From Acidobacteriaceae bacterium (GTDB taxonomy: Bacteria > Acidobacteriota > Terriglobia > Terriglobales > Acidobacteriaceae): DNA of 64,000 bases. Location of the stretch: contig JANXZM010000096.1 of the NCBI GenBank assembly GCA_025355505.1, forward strand, positions 99,364 through 163,363, given 5' to 3'. Under the pieces are notes generated by a model. It saw only the letters and a program-made list of their open reading frames with translations, was not told the origin of the DNA and searched no databases. This document shows positions 1 to 7,914 of this stretch, piece by piece. The stretch's first letter is position 1, and each line of letters opens with the position of its first letter. Both the position numbers and the translations under genes were made by a program.

Positions 1-444
1 GTAGCCATCGAGGAGGCGCTGTCGCAATCCGATCCAAAAGATGCAGAAAAGCGCGGCGATTTATCCGAAGACCAGATGAAGCTAAGCGACGTCTACCTTC
101 AACTCGGCGACGCGGAGCGCGCGCTCGCAGGCTATCGCAACGCTCTAGCCATCCGCGAAAGCCTGCTTGCGGCGAATCCAGACAATGCCGAAGGACTTAC
201 CCAACTGGCGCGGCTCTATGAAAAGCTGGGTGGATACTATGCCCTGCAAGCGGCGAAGCGGCTTCCACCTACCCAACGTGCGGGAAACTGGCGGGAAGCC
301 AGACGCTGGTTCCAGCAAAGCCTCGACGTCTGGAAAGCCTTGCAGCAACACAAGACGGTAGCGGCGGATTACGCGAAAAAGCCTGTCGAGATCTCGCAGC
401 AACTGGCAAAGTGTGACGCTGCGATCGCACAACTCCACGAATGA
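1..444 (+). CDS. TPR-repeat protein, C-terminal end (5' partial)
   Basis: The reading frame is open from base 1, so this is the tail of a larger gene that begins outside the window. The first in-frame ATG, at 76, is probably internal. The visible 147 residues hold tetratricopeptide-like helical pairs (for example YLQLGDAERALAGYRNAL, then LTQLARLYEKLGGYYALQAA) and a final helix rich in Gln and Ala. Tails of this kind often follow a Ser/Thr kinase or a signal sequence in Acidobacteriota, but neither can be seen here. TPRs act as protein-protein contact scaffolds. No partner can be named. Copy A of the dispersed element starts about 20 bp downstream. Confidence 0.7.
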   Translation, partial: VAIEEALSQSDPKDAEKRGDLSEDQMKLSDVYLQLGDAERALAGYRNALAIRESLLAANPDNAEGLTQLARLYEKLGGYYALQAAKRLPPTQRAGNWREARRWFQQSLDVWKALQQHKTVAADYAKKPVEISQQLAKCDAAIAQLHE

Positions 445-464
445 GCTTGAAGTTGATCTAAGTG

Positions 465-882
465 TGCGAAAGGGTGGGGCGCGGGTGCCCCACCCAAAAA
501 AACTGAGGGTGGCCCGCTCCGCAATTTGTCGCCGACTCTTTTTCATCACAAACACCCGGGCCATCCATCACAGACATTCACCCGAGAGTGCGCAACAATG
601 GGTCTGATAGGGCAGGGTATAAGTATGCCTGTCTTCCGAGACGGTTCCTGAACCGGACACAAAACGGTTTTTGAACGCTCTTTGACAAAGCAGGGGTTGA
701 GGCGAAAGTGGGAGATTGCTCGTAGCCAAAATTTGAGCGCAGCGAGAACCGAGCCAAGAATTGAGCTAAGTCCTTATTCCGGAATACTTTCCATATAAGT
801 CCTTTAAACTCAACGACCTTGCTGCGATTTCTTCCTAACCATATGATTCCAATAGACAGGGGGGAGGGGGAGGTAGTAAACG
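465..882 (-). repeat. Dispersed RAYT-associated element, copy A
   Basis: Read on the minus strand, this segment aligns with copies B (29357-29695) and C (48769-49135). Shared landmarks are a C-rich tract near TAGTACCCCCTCCCCCC, GGAATCAT, two AAGGACTTA direct repeats around the palindrome TATTCCGGAATA (775-786 here), TCAAAGA(G/A)CG, and a terminal TGTGATGAAAAAG. The end at 546-508 would encode MKKSRRQIAE, matching the start of the transposase remnant in copy C. It then runs into a perfect 9-bp inverted repeat (GGGTGGGGC 472-480 with GCCCCACCC 487-495). This fills most of the gene-free stretch 445-936. Confidence 0.75.
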
Positions 883-936
883 CGGGTTAATACCTTCGGA
901 GTTAACAGCAGCAAAAGTGGGACAAACCAGCGGATT

Positions 937-1818
937 TTAGCTCTTTAAGGAACTGGGCTGCGATTCTGGATACTCGAACACTCCCCGTCCCGACTTCCGG
1001 CCAAGCCGTCCAGCTTTCACGTATTGCGCCAGCAGCGGGCACGGGCGGAATTTCTCGCCCAGACTCTTGTGCAGGTATTCGAGGATATTAAGGCGAGTGT
1101 CGAGCCCGACCATATCCACCAGTTCGAACGGCCCCATCGGATGATTGAGACCGAGTTTGAGTGCTTTGTCGATATCTTCGGCGCTGGCGATGCCTTCCTG
1201 GAGCATGTAGAAAGCTTCATTGCCGATCATGGCATTGATGCGGCTGGTGATGAAACCAGGCGCCTCTTTAATCACGACAACTTCCTTGCGCATGCGCTTA
1301 CCGACTTCGACGACGGCGGCCAGCGTGTCGTCATCGGTTTCAAGCGCGCGCACGATTTCGAGCAGCTTCATCTTGTGCACAGGATTGAAAAAGTGCATGC
1401 CAACGCACTTCCTGGCGCGATAGGTAACGCTTGCGATCTCGGTGACGCTCAGCGAAGAGGTGTTCGAGGCGAGAATCGTGGTCGGACGGCAGATCTTGTC
1501 AAGCATGGTGAAGATTTCGATCTTCGATTCCATTTCCTCGGGAACGGCTTCGATAACAAGATCGGCCTCGCGCGCGGCTTGATCCACCGAACCGGCATAC
1601 TCCAGTCGGGAAAAAGCCGCGTTGGCGTCCGTAGCATTCACCTTGCCGAGTTCAACGGCTTTGTCGAGATTGGCGCGGATTTCCGTCTCGGCCTTGCGCA
1701 GGGCATTCGGAAGAAGATCTTCGAGAATGGTGCGATAGCCGCCAAGAGCGGCAGCATGCGCGATGCCACGGCCCATGATGCCGGCGCCGATCACCGCAAC
1801 CGTGCGGACCTCAGTCAC
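937..1818 (-). CDS. hbd: 3-hydroxybutyryl-CoA dehydrogenase-like 3-hydroxyacyl-CoA dehydrogenase
   Basis: This enzyme would oxidise or reduce 3-hydroxyacyl-CoA with NAD(H) in beta-oxidation or butyrate-type metabolism, in the cytoplasm. The N-terminus carries the dinucleotide motif VAVIGAGIMGRGIA. The middle has the conserved LASNTSSLSVTEIA and [17 protein letters not shown], which holds the catalytic His. The C-terminal helical domain includes LNHPMGPFELVD. The 293 aa agree with the family length of about 282-290. The start is GTG at 1818, overlapping the TGA of the upstream small gene (GTGA), so translation is probably coupled. A paralogue lies at 37538-38395. The exact chain-length preference cannot be read from the sequence. 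Confidence 0.9.
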   Translation of the reverse strand: MTEVRTVAVIGAGIMGRGIAHAAALGGYRTILEDLLPNALRKAETEIRANLDKAVELGKVNATDANAAFSRLEYAGSVDQAAREADLVIEAVPEEMESKIEIFTMLDKICRPTTILASNTSSLSVTEIASVTYRARKCVGMHFFNPVHKMKLLEIVRALETDDDTLAAVVEVGKRMRKEVVVIKEAPGFITSRINAMIGNEAFYMLQEGIASAEDIDKALKLGLNHPMGPFELVDMVGLDTRLNILEYLHKSLGEKFRPCPLLAQYVKAGRLGRKSGRGVFEYPESQPSSLKS

Positions 1819-2006
1819 TCTTTGCCCGCCTGCTCGAGGTGCTGAAGCACGCTCTCATAGCTGGGTTCGGACTTGCGGATATATTCGCCAAGGCGGGCGG
1901 ACTCCTCCTTGGTCATCGCCGGGATGCTGGCGCTGATGCGGCGGAGGGTGGTGGCAATGTCGTCGATGTAATTCATCAGGCGAATAAGTTCTCCAGTTGC
2001 GGGCAT
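1815..2006 (-). CDS. Small helical protein of unknown function
   Basis: This is a 63-residue protein, predicted alpha-helical and charged, with no recognised domain. I chose the ATG at 2006 (MPATGELIRLMNY) over the ORF-track start at 2078. The sequence AAGGAG lies five bases before it, while the longer form has no ribosome site and an atypical Arg/Pro-rich N-terminus. Its stop overlaps the GTG start of the 3-hydroxyacyl-CoA dehydrogenase by four bases, so the two are probably co-translated. A role as an accessory to that enzyme is only inferred from this coupling. Confidence 0.6.
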   Translation of the reverse strand: MPATGELIRLMNYIDDIATTLRRISASIPAMTKEESARLGEYIRKSEPSYESVLQHLEQAGKE

Positions 2007-2220
2007 GAAGGCTCCTTGCGTTATTTCTGGCGCGGACGCAATCGGAAGCGACCGCTGCGGCCAGGGACGACTATTCATTGTTCAACATGCGGGCGGATTT
2101 AGCAAAGGAGGTCTGGGATCGATTGGGCGCACTGGGAAAAATCCGCAGTGGGTTTGTCCTCGCCCAAACAAAGCCCGCAAGAATGCCATGTAAATCAAGG
2201 CCATCGACGATAATAGGTCC

Positions 2221-2718
2221 ATGCTGCGCGACCCGAGCCTGATCCCGCTTTCGCATCAACACCAGCACGCGCTGTCGATCTGTGTGCGACTGGAGCGGGC
2301 GCTGCAAGCCGGCGCCGCGGATCTGGTTGCGTGGCAACTGGAAGTGCACCAGCACTATGCGAACGAAGTTCAGTTCCATTTCGCGGCGGAAGAAAAGATC
2401 CTGTTTCCCGCCGCCCGCCGTTTTCCGGAACTCGTCGCGCTGCTCCAGGAACTCAGCGGCGAACACCAACGATTGCGCGAGCACTTCGTCCACGCCGAGC
2501 AGGGCACCATGAATCAAGGCGAACTCGAAACGCTCGTGAAGTTGCTCTCCGAGCACATCCGCAAGGAAGAGCGACAACTGCTCGAAGCCATGCAGAAACG
2601 GATGCGGCCGGAAGAATTAAAATCGCTGGGAGACGAGTTGGCGAGTGCGCTGGAGGATGCGGTGCAGGTATGCCGACTTGGCACCAAACCTGCGCTGACG
2701 AAAACCGGGGACTCGTAA
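2221..2718 (+). CDS. Hemerythrin-like HHE-domain protein
   Basis: The 165-residue protein has the spaced His/Glu pattern of hemerythrin HHE four-helix bundles, which bind a non-haem di-iron centre. Candidate ligands are in SHQHQHALS (about residues 11-19), HYANEVQFHFAAEEK (about 42-56), GEHQRLREHF (about 80-89) and SEHIRKEERQ (about 110-119). Family members sense or handle oxygen, nitric oxide or iron in the cytoplasm. The gene stands alone on the plus strand between two minus-strand groups. The ligand geometry cannot be confirmed from sequence alone. Confidence 0.8.
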   Translation: MLRDPSLIPLSHQHQHALSICVRLERALQAGAADLVAWQLEVHQHYANEVQFHFAAEEKILFPAARRFPELVALLQELSGEHQRLREHFVHAEQGTMNQGELETLVKLLSEHIRKEERQLLEAMQKRMRPEELKSLGDELASALEDAVQVCRLGTKPALTKTGDS

Positions 2719-2747
2719 CGGTTCTTGCGGGGGCAGCGGAAGCCGCG

Positions 2748-2945
2748 CTAATCGAGCCTGTGGAAGCGGCGGAATCCGGGCGCTTCCAGCCGAAAGCCTT
2801 GCGGCGCCGAGCGCACGCGCTGATACAGTTCACGCGCCTGCTCCATGGAAATGAATTTTCCGGCAAACCCGGGGAGCCCCGCCAGAAGCGGCGGCTCGGT
2901 CAGCACACCTCGCGCTTCGTCACCAGCGATTGACAATTCAGGCAT
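2748..2945 (-). CDS. Small hypothetical protein
   Basis: This is a 65-residue open frame between the convergent hemerythrin gene and the minus-strand transporter. The segment ISMEQARELYQRVRS looks like a plausible amphipathic helix and the composition is protein-like. No ribosome site is clear before the ATG at 2945 and no family is recognised. It may be a genuine small gene or chance coding. Confidence 0.3.
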   Translation of the reverse strand: MPELSIAGDEARGVLTEPPLLAGLPGFAGKFISMEQARELYQRVRSAPQGFRLEAPGFRRFHRLD

Positions 2946-3165
2946 AGCTGATTTTGGCCTTGCCTTGTTTGCACCTTCATGAAGAGATGGTTAAAGATTC
3001 GTAAATAAGCATTCTCTAAGTAACCTCCTGAAGATATGAGAAACGTCCGGAAGCGCAGTAACAAAAGTTACTGGACGGTAGAAACCTGTTCTCGGTTTTC
3101 AGTTGCCAGTTCTCAGTCATCACCGCTCTTTCTGAGAACCGGGACCTGAGAACTTAAGGAAGGAG

Positions 3166-4908
3166 TTAGCCTTCGAGTTTGTAGCGTGTTTCGGCGAGAC
3201 GATAAAGACGCCGCCAGACCAAGCGGTTGGTGGTGACGACAACCGCGGCCAAAGCAATCGTGCTGGCGAGAAGAAGATCGAAATTCTTGGCATCTGTGGC
3301 CGCGGAAATCATGGCACCGACGCCCACGGTCGAATAGGTCTGGCCTTTGAAGTGGAAATATTCGGCGATGATGCTGGCGTTCCACGCGCCGCCCGAGGCG
3401 GTCACCATACCGGTAACGAGAAAGGGAAAGATTCCGGGCAGGATCAGTTTGCGCCAACGCTCCCAACCACGGATGCCGAAAACGCTGGCGGCTTCTTTCA
3501 AGTCCGTGGGAATGGCCATGGCACCGGCGATCACGTTGAACAGAATGTACCACTGCGTGCCTAGCAGCAACAGAATGATCGAGCCCAATCCCAAGCCTCC
3601 GCCCAGGCGAATCAGGACCAGCAGCACAACCGGAAACAGCGCCGTGGCCGGAACCGAGGCGGCAATCTGCGCCAGGGGCTGAGCGATGCGGGCCAAGCGC
3701 GGGTTGAATCCGATGGCTACACCAACGGGGATCGTCCACAGTGCGCCGAGCGCTAAAGTGAGATTCACGCGCAGGAAGGTCGCAAGCAGGCTGATTCCTA
3801 GTTGGTGAAATTCGAAGCCGTGCAAGCCGGTTAAGATCATGACGACACGCACCACGGCGTAGCCACTCGCACCAAGAGCCGCGATTCCCACCACTCGCCA
3901 GAGCCACAAAGCCGCGACGTTCTCACTCGCCGATTCAGCGCGAACCTCATCCTGGCGGGCGAAATAGTGCACCATCTGTTCGCGGAGAGGCCGAATTGCC
4001 CGCTTGCGAAACAGCGCAACGCCCCGCGAACGCTGAAGGAAAACGAGCACCCATGAAGTTGGGACGCTCGTGCTCTCAACTTGCTCCATCTTGAATTTTT
4101 CAGCCCAGGCGATCACGGGACGCCATACGAACTGGTCAATCAGCACAATCACAGCCACCATGGTGAGAATGCCGAGGAGAATCGAGCGAGTGTCGCCGTT
4201 GTCGGCAGCAGTCTGAAGATAAGAACCGAGGCCGGGCAGACGGAAGTCGCTAAACTGTTCGCAGGCCATCAGGAAGAACCAGGCCCCGGCGACCGACATC
4301 ATCGAATTCCAGACCAATCCGATGGTCGCGAAGGGCAATTCGACCTGAATGAGGCGCTGCCACCAGTTGAAACGGTAGATCGTGGCCGCTTCCCGCATCT
4401 CGCGTGGAATACTTTTCAGCGATGCATAAAAGCTGAAGGCCATGTTCCAGACCTGTCCGGTAAAAATGAGCAGGACCGCGCCCATCTCGACACCCAGTTG
4501 CCGTCCCGGAAAAAGCGCGGCCATGGCCAGCATCACGCCTGGAAGGAAGCTCAACACAGGAATGGATTGCAGAACGTCGAGCAGCGGGATCATGAAACGT
4601 TCAGCGCGCGGACGGTAGGCGGCAATGTATCCGTAGGTGATGGCAAAGAGCAGGCTCAGCACATAAGCGAGCGCAATGCGCAGCAGCGAGTATCCCGCAT
4701 ACACCGGGAGGGCGCCGAGGCTGCGGCTGATCTCTACATGCGGAGTGAAGGGGCCGAGCCAGTTGCGTCCGACTTCCACGATGCCATAGAAAAGCGCCAG
4801 CCCGCCGGAAAACATGATGAGGTCGGGCAGGCTCGCCGCGCTCGGACGCGGTAACACCGACCAGACACGAACCAGCGGACGGAAGGCGATTCGTTGCGGA
4901 CGCTTCAC
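3166..4908 (-). CDS. NitT/TauT-type ABC transporter, fused double permease
   Basis: This inner-membrane protein of 580 aa fuses two binding-protein-dependent permease domains, each normally a separate subunit of about 260 aa. The cytoplasmic EAA loops that contact the ATPase are seen twice: EMREAATIYRFNWWQRL in the first half and DLKEAASVFGIRGWERW in the second. About a dozen hydrophobic segments are present. The start overlaps the stop of the ATPase gene by four bases (ATGA), so the two form a translationally coupled unit. Relatives move nitrate, bicarbonate, sulfonates or related anions. No periplasmic binding protein is encoded nearby, so the substrate is undetermined. Confidence 0.85.
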   Translation of the reverse strand: MKRPQRIAFRPLVRVWSVLPRPSAASLPDLIMFSGGLALFYGIVEVGRNWLGPFTPHVEISRSLGALPVYAGYSLLRIALAYVLSLLFAITYGYIAAYRPRAERFMIPLLDVLQSIPVLSFLPGVMLAMAALFPGRQLGVEMGAVLLIFTGQVWNMAFSFYASLKSIPREMREAATIYRFNWWQRLIQVELPFATIGLVWNSMMSVAGAWFFLMACEQFSDFRLPGLGSYLQTAADNGDTRSILLGILTMVAVIVLIDQFVWRPVIAWAEKFKMEQVESTSVPTSWVLVFLQRSRGVALFRKRAIRPLREQMVHYFARQDEVRAESASENVAALWLWRVVGIAALGASGYAVVRVVMILTGLHGFEFHQLGISLLATFLRVNLTLALGALWTIPVGVAIGFNPRLARIAQPLAQIAASVPATALFPVVLLVLIRLGGGLGLGSIILLLLGTQWYILFNVIAGAMAIPTDLKEAASVFGIRGWERWRKLILPGIFPFLVTGMVTASGGAWNASIIAEYFHFKGQTYSTVGVGAMISAATDAKNFDLLLASTIALAAVVVTTNRLVWRRLYRLAETRYKLEG

Positions 4909-6245
4909 GACTGCACCGGAGTGGTGGTTGGCGGATGCGGCTCGGAGACGGGTTCGGCGAGAACCAGCCGGTGTGATTCGCGATCGAAGTCGAAAATCTC
5001 ACCGTAGCGGCCCCAGTTCATCGCGGTTTCAAATTGCCGTTCCACTTCATCCTGGCTGAAGTGTTCGTCGAGGATGTCGTAGAAAAATTCCTGCGAAATA
5101 GAGTGATCCGTCTTCGCGTGCAGGATGCTGTCGATCTGCTGCAGGATCACGATGTGTTCGAGGGCAGCCTGGCGAAAAAGCGTCTTACGGCTGAGAATGT
5201 CGGCTTCCGCAAAGCGGGTGCCCTCGGCGGAGATCTCGACGTCACCTTCGTTCAATGTAATGAAACCGAGCAGGACCGAAGCCTCGATGATTGGAAGCAG
5301 GTCTTCGGCATCCATGATGAGGACTTCGGCGAGACGATACAGGTCTTCCTTCCCGCCGCGATCCTGCAGCAGTTCAAGCAAACCAGTGACGCCCCCGACG
5401 CGCGCGTGCGGAACCATCTGATATTTCTGACGAGCCGGCTTTTGTGCAGCCGCGGTGGCGTCGGGCGCAGCGAGTGCGAGGTCGGGCTGCGTCATAATCT
5501 TGTAAATGTAATCCACCAGCTCGACAAAGCGCGGCGATTTGCGATCCCTAGGGTGAGATAGTTCGATGGGAAAATCGGCGCGCACCCGCGCTGGATTTCT
5601 TCCCAGCACAATCACGCGATCCGCCAGCAGCACCGCTTCTTCTATATTGTGGGTGACGATGAAAATTGCTTTGGTCGGCATCTTCTTGCTGAGCCAGAGC
5701 TCGAGCAATTCATTGCGCAGGCTTTCCGCCGTGAGCACGTCGAGCGCCGAGAAAGGCTCATCCATGAATAGTACTTCGGGCTCTACCACCAGAGCGCGCG
5801 CGAAGCCGACCCGTTGTTTCATGCCGCCGGAAAGCTCTTTCGGGTAGGCGCTCTCGAAGCCATCCAGCCCGACGGTATCCAGAATCCGCAAGGCACGTTT
5901 GTGACGCTCAAGAGTGGGCACTCCGCGAGCCTCGAGCGGGGCTTCGACATTGTCGAGTACGGTCAACCAGGGAAACAAAGCGAAACTCTGGAAAACGATA
6001 GCCACGCCCACGTTCTGCGACGTGATGGGCTGACCATGCCACAGAACCTCGCCTGACGAAGGCTTGCTGAGTCCGGTCAGAATCCGCAGCAGTGTGGACT
6101 TGCCGCAGCCGGACGGACCAAGTAGGGTAATAATTTTTCCGGGCTCTACATCGAGATTGACGGGCGCAATAACTTCAATGCGATTCCCGTCCGGCTGCAC
6201 ATAGAACTTTTCGACAGCCTGGGCGCGAATGATGGGCTCGGTCAC
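4905..6245 (-). CDS. NitT/TauT-type ABC transporter ATPase with C-terminal AAA-associated domain
   Basis: This is the cytoplasmic ATPase that powers the fused permease downstream. Residues 1-240 form the nucleotide-binding domain: Walker A GPSGCGKST, signature LSGGMKQR, Walker B VLFMDEPFSALD and the H-loop VTHN. Residues about 280-425 form an extra winged-helix-like domain typical of the nitrate/sulfonate/bicarbonate ATPases with an AAA-associated tail, which may sense substrate or regulate activity. The start is GTG at 6245 (TEPIIRAQAVEKFY). It is the first gene of the two-gene operon. Confidence 0.88.
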   Translation of the reverse strand: MTEPIIRAQAVEKFYVQPDGNRIEVIAPVNLDVEPGKIITLLGPSGCGKSTLLRILTGLSKPSSGEVLWHGQPITSQNVGVAIVFQSFALFPWLTVLDNVEAPLEARGVPTLERHKRALRILDTVGLDGFESAYPKELSGGMKQRVGFARALVVEPEVLFMDEPFSALDVLTAESLRNELLELWLSKKMPTKAIFIVTHNIEEAVLLADRVIVLGRNPARVRADFPIELSHPRDRKSPRFVELVDYIYKIMTQPDLALAAPDATAAAQKPARQKYQMVPHARVGGVTGLLELLQDRGGKEDLYRLAEVLIMDAEDLLPIIEASVLLGFITLNEGDVEISAEGTRFAEADILSRKTLFRQAALEHIVILQQIDSILHAKTDHSISQEFFYDILDEHFSQDEVERQFETAMNWGRYGEIFDFDRESHRLVLAEPVSEPHPPTTTPVQS

Positions 6246-6300
6246 GGAATCGTACTCCAGAAAGTTTGATCAATTTGCTTCGAGAGCGAGAATACACTAC

Positions 6301-7839
6301 TCAGGCCGCCCACTCTTCGCCGTCGTTCGCGCTAGCGGTCGCCGGCTGCGGAAGCCGGTCGGAAACTTCGGCGAGTGCGGCCAGTTTCTTTGCCAACTCC
6401 GGACGAAGCAACTCCGCGGCAAAGCGCCAGCGCCAGTTCCCTTCTGCGCGGCTGGGCAAATTCATACGCGCATCACTTCCCAGTCCCAGCGCATCTTGCA
6501 GGGGCACCACGCAAAGGCTGGCGACGGAAGCGGAGGCGGCGCGAATCATCGCCCAGTGGACGCCATCCTCACATCGCCCCAAATACGCTTGCACTTGCTG
6601 GCGTTCGTATTCGGTGGCGCCCGATGCCCACCAGCCGAGTAACGTATCGTTGTCGTGTGTGCCGGTGTAAACCACCTTGTCGGTTGTGAAAGTATGCGGT
6701 AGATGGGCGTGCGCGCCGACATCGCCAAAACCAAATTGCAGCACGGCCATGCCGGGAATCTTGAGGCGTTCGCGAAGGGCATGCACATCGGGCGTAATGT
6801 ATCCAAGGTCTTCGGCGAAAAATGGCAGCCCGCCCAGAGCCTCGCGCAGCTTCACGAATAAATCGTCTTTGGGACCGTCAACCCAACGGCCATGAATCGC
6901 GGTTGGTTCACTCGCCTGAATCTCCCAGAACTGCGAAAACCCGCGGAAATGATCGAGGCGGATGTAGTCAAAGTTGTGCGTGACCCAACGCATTCGGTCA
7001 ATCCACCACGCGTATCCCTGCTCCTGCATCACGTCCCAGCGATAAAGAGGATTGCCCCAGCGCTGGCCGTCTTTGCTGAAAAAATCCGGGGGCACACCGG
7101 CAATAACTTCGGGATCGAGTTCGGAGTTCAAGCGAAACAGATCGGGGTGGGTCCAAACATCGGCGCTGTCAAAATTTACGAAGATCGCGATGTCGCCCAC
7201 GACGCGAATCGAATGTTGCGCGCAATAGGCTCGAAGCGCCTGCCACTGTTCGAAGAAAAAAAACTGCACGGCGCGGCGGACATCGAGTTCGTCGAGCATT
7301 TCCGCGCGTACCTTCTCGATCGCCACCGGATCGCGATGAATCAGTTCGCGGGGCCAGCGATTCCAGCTTTCCAGTTTGAAACGCGCACGCAAGCCATCGA
7401 AAAGAACGAAGTCATCGAGCCACCATTGGTTTTGCCGACAGAAGCTTTCATAACGCGAGCGGGCGTTCGGCGGAGCGGAGCGCACGAAATTGCGCGCCGC
7501 TTCAAACAGCAAAGGCAGCTTGTGGTGGAAAACCTCCGGGTAATCGACGGACTCGACTCCACCGGCTAGAGCGTCCACCCGGGCACGGTCAATCCAGCCC
7601 CGATCGGCAAGCCGCTCCAGGCTGATCAGCAGCGGGTTTCCAGCAAAGGCCGAAGTGGAGGAATAGGGCGAGTTCCCGTAACCGAGCGGGCCCAGAGGCA
7701 AAACCTGCCACAATCCCTGACACGCGGAGGCGAGAAAATCCGCGAACGCATACGCCGACGGACCAAAGTCGCCGATCCCGCTGCGCGAAGGCAACGAGGT
7801 GGGATGAAGCAAAATTCCGCTGGCGCGCGGGAATGACAT
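6301..7839 (-). CDS. malQ: 4-alpha-glucanotransferase (amylomaltase, GH77)
   Basis: The enzyme transfers alpha-1,4-glucan segments between maltooligosaccharides in cytoplasmic glycogen or maltodextrin metabolism. The GH77 hallmarks are present: N-terminal SGILLHPTSLPS, the region LDHFRGF with the nucleophile Asp, FAEDLG with the acid/base Glu, and THDNDT with the third carboxylate. The 512-aa length fits the compact bacterial amylomaltases. It stands alone between the ABC ATPase and the foldase gene. No other glycogen gene is adjacent. Confidence 0.95.
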   Translation of the reverse strand: MSFPRASGILLHPTSLPSRSGIGDFGPSAYAFADFLASACQGLWQVLPLGPLGYGNSPYSSTSAFAGNPLLISLERLADRGWIDRARVDALAGGVESVDYPEVFHHKLPLLFEAARNFVRSAPPNARSRYESFCRQNQWWLDDFVLFDGLRARFKLESWNRWPRELIHRDPVAIEKVRAEMLDELDVRRAVQFFFFEQWQALRAYCAQHSIRVVGDIAIFVNFDSADVWTHPDLFRLNSELDPEVIAGVPPDFFSKDGQRWGNPLYRWDVMQEQGYAWWIDRMRWVTHNFDYIRLDHFRGFSQFWEIQASEPTAIHGRWVDGPKDDLFVKLREALGGLPFFAEDLGYITPDVHALRERLKIPGMAVLQFGFGDVGAHAHLPHTFTTDKVVYTGTHDNDTLLGWWASGATEYERQQVQAYLGRCEDGVHWAMIRAASASVASLCVVPLQDALGLGSDARMNLPSRAEGNWRWRFAAELLRPELAKKLAALAEVSDRLPQPATASANDGEEWAA

Positions 7840-7914
7840 TCAGGCTCAGTTCTCAGTTGTCAGTGGGTGGTTATCAGCTCGCAGCACAGACTCAGGACTG
7901 GGAACTGCATTTCG

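Noticed and set aside
472-495. Hairpin GGGTGGGGC/GCCCCACCC as a terminator of the first gene
   Set aside because: On the plus strand it is followed by A7 rather than T. The arrangement fits the repeat families better.
1024-1845. 273-codon plus-strand frame opposite the 3-hydroxyacyl-CoA dehydrogenase
   Set aside because: It is the shadow of a well-supported gene in the complementary strand. Its His/Asp/Gly-rich composition is typical of antisense frames in high-GC DNA.
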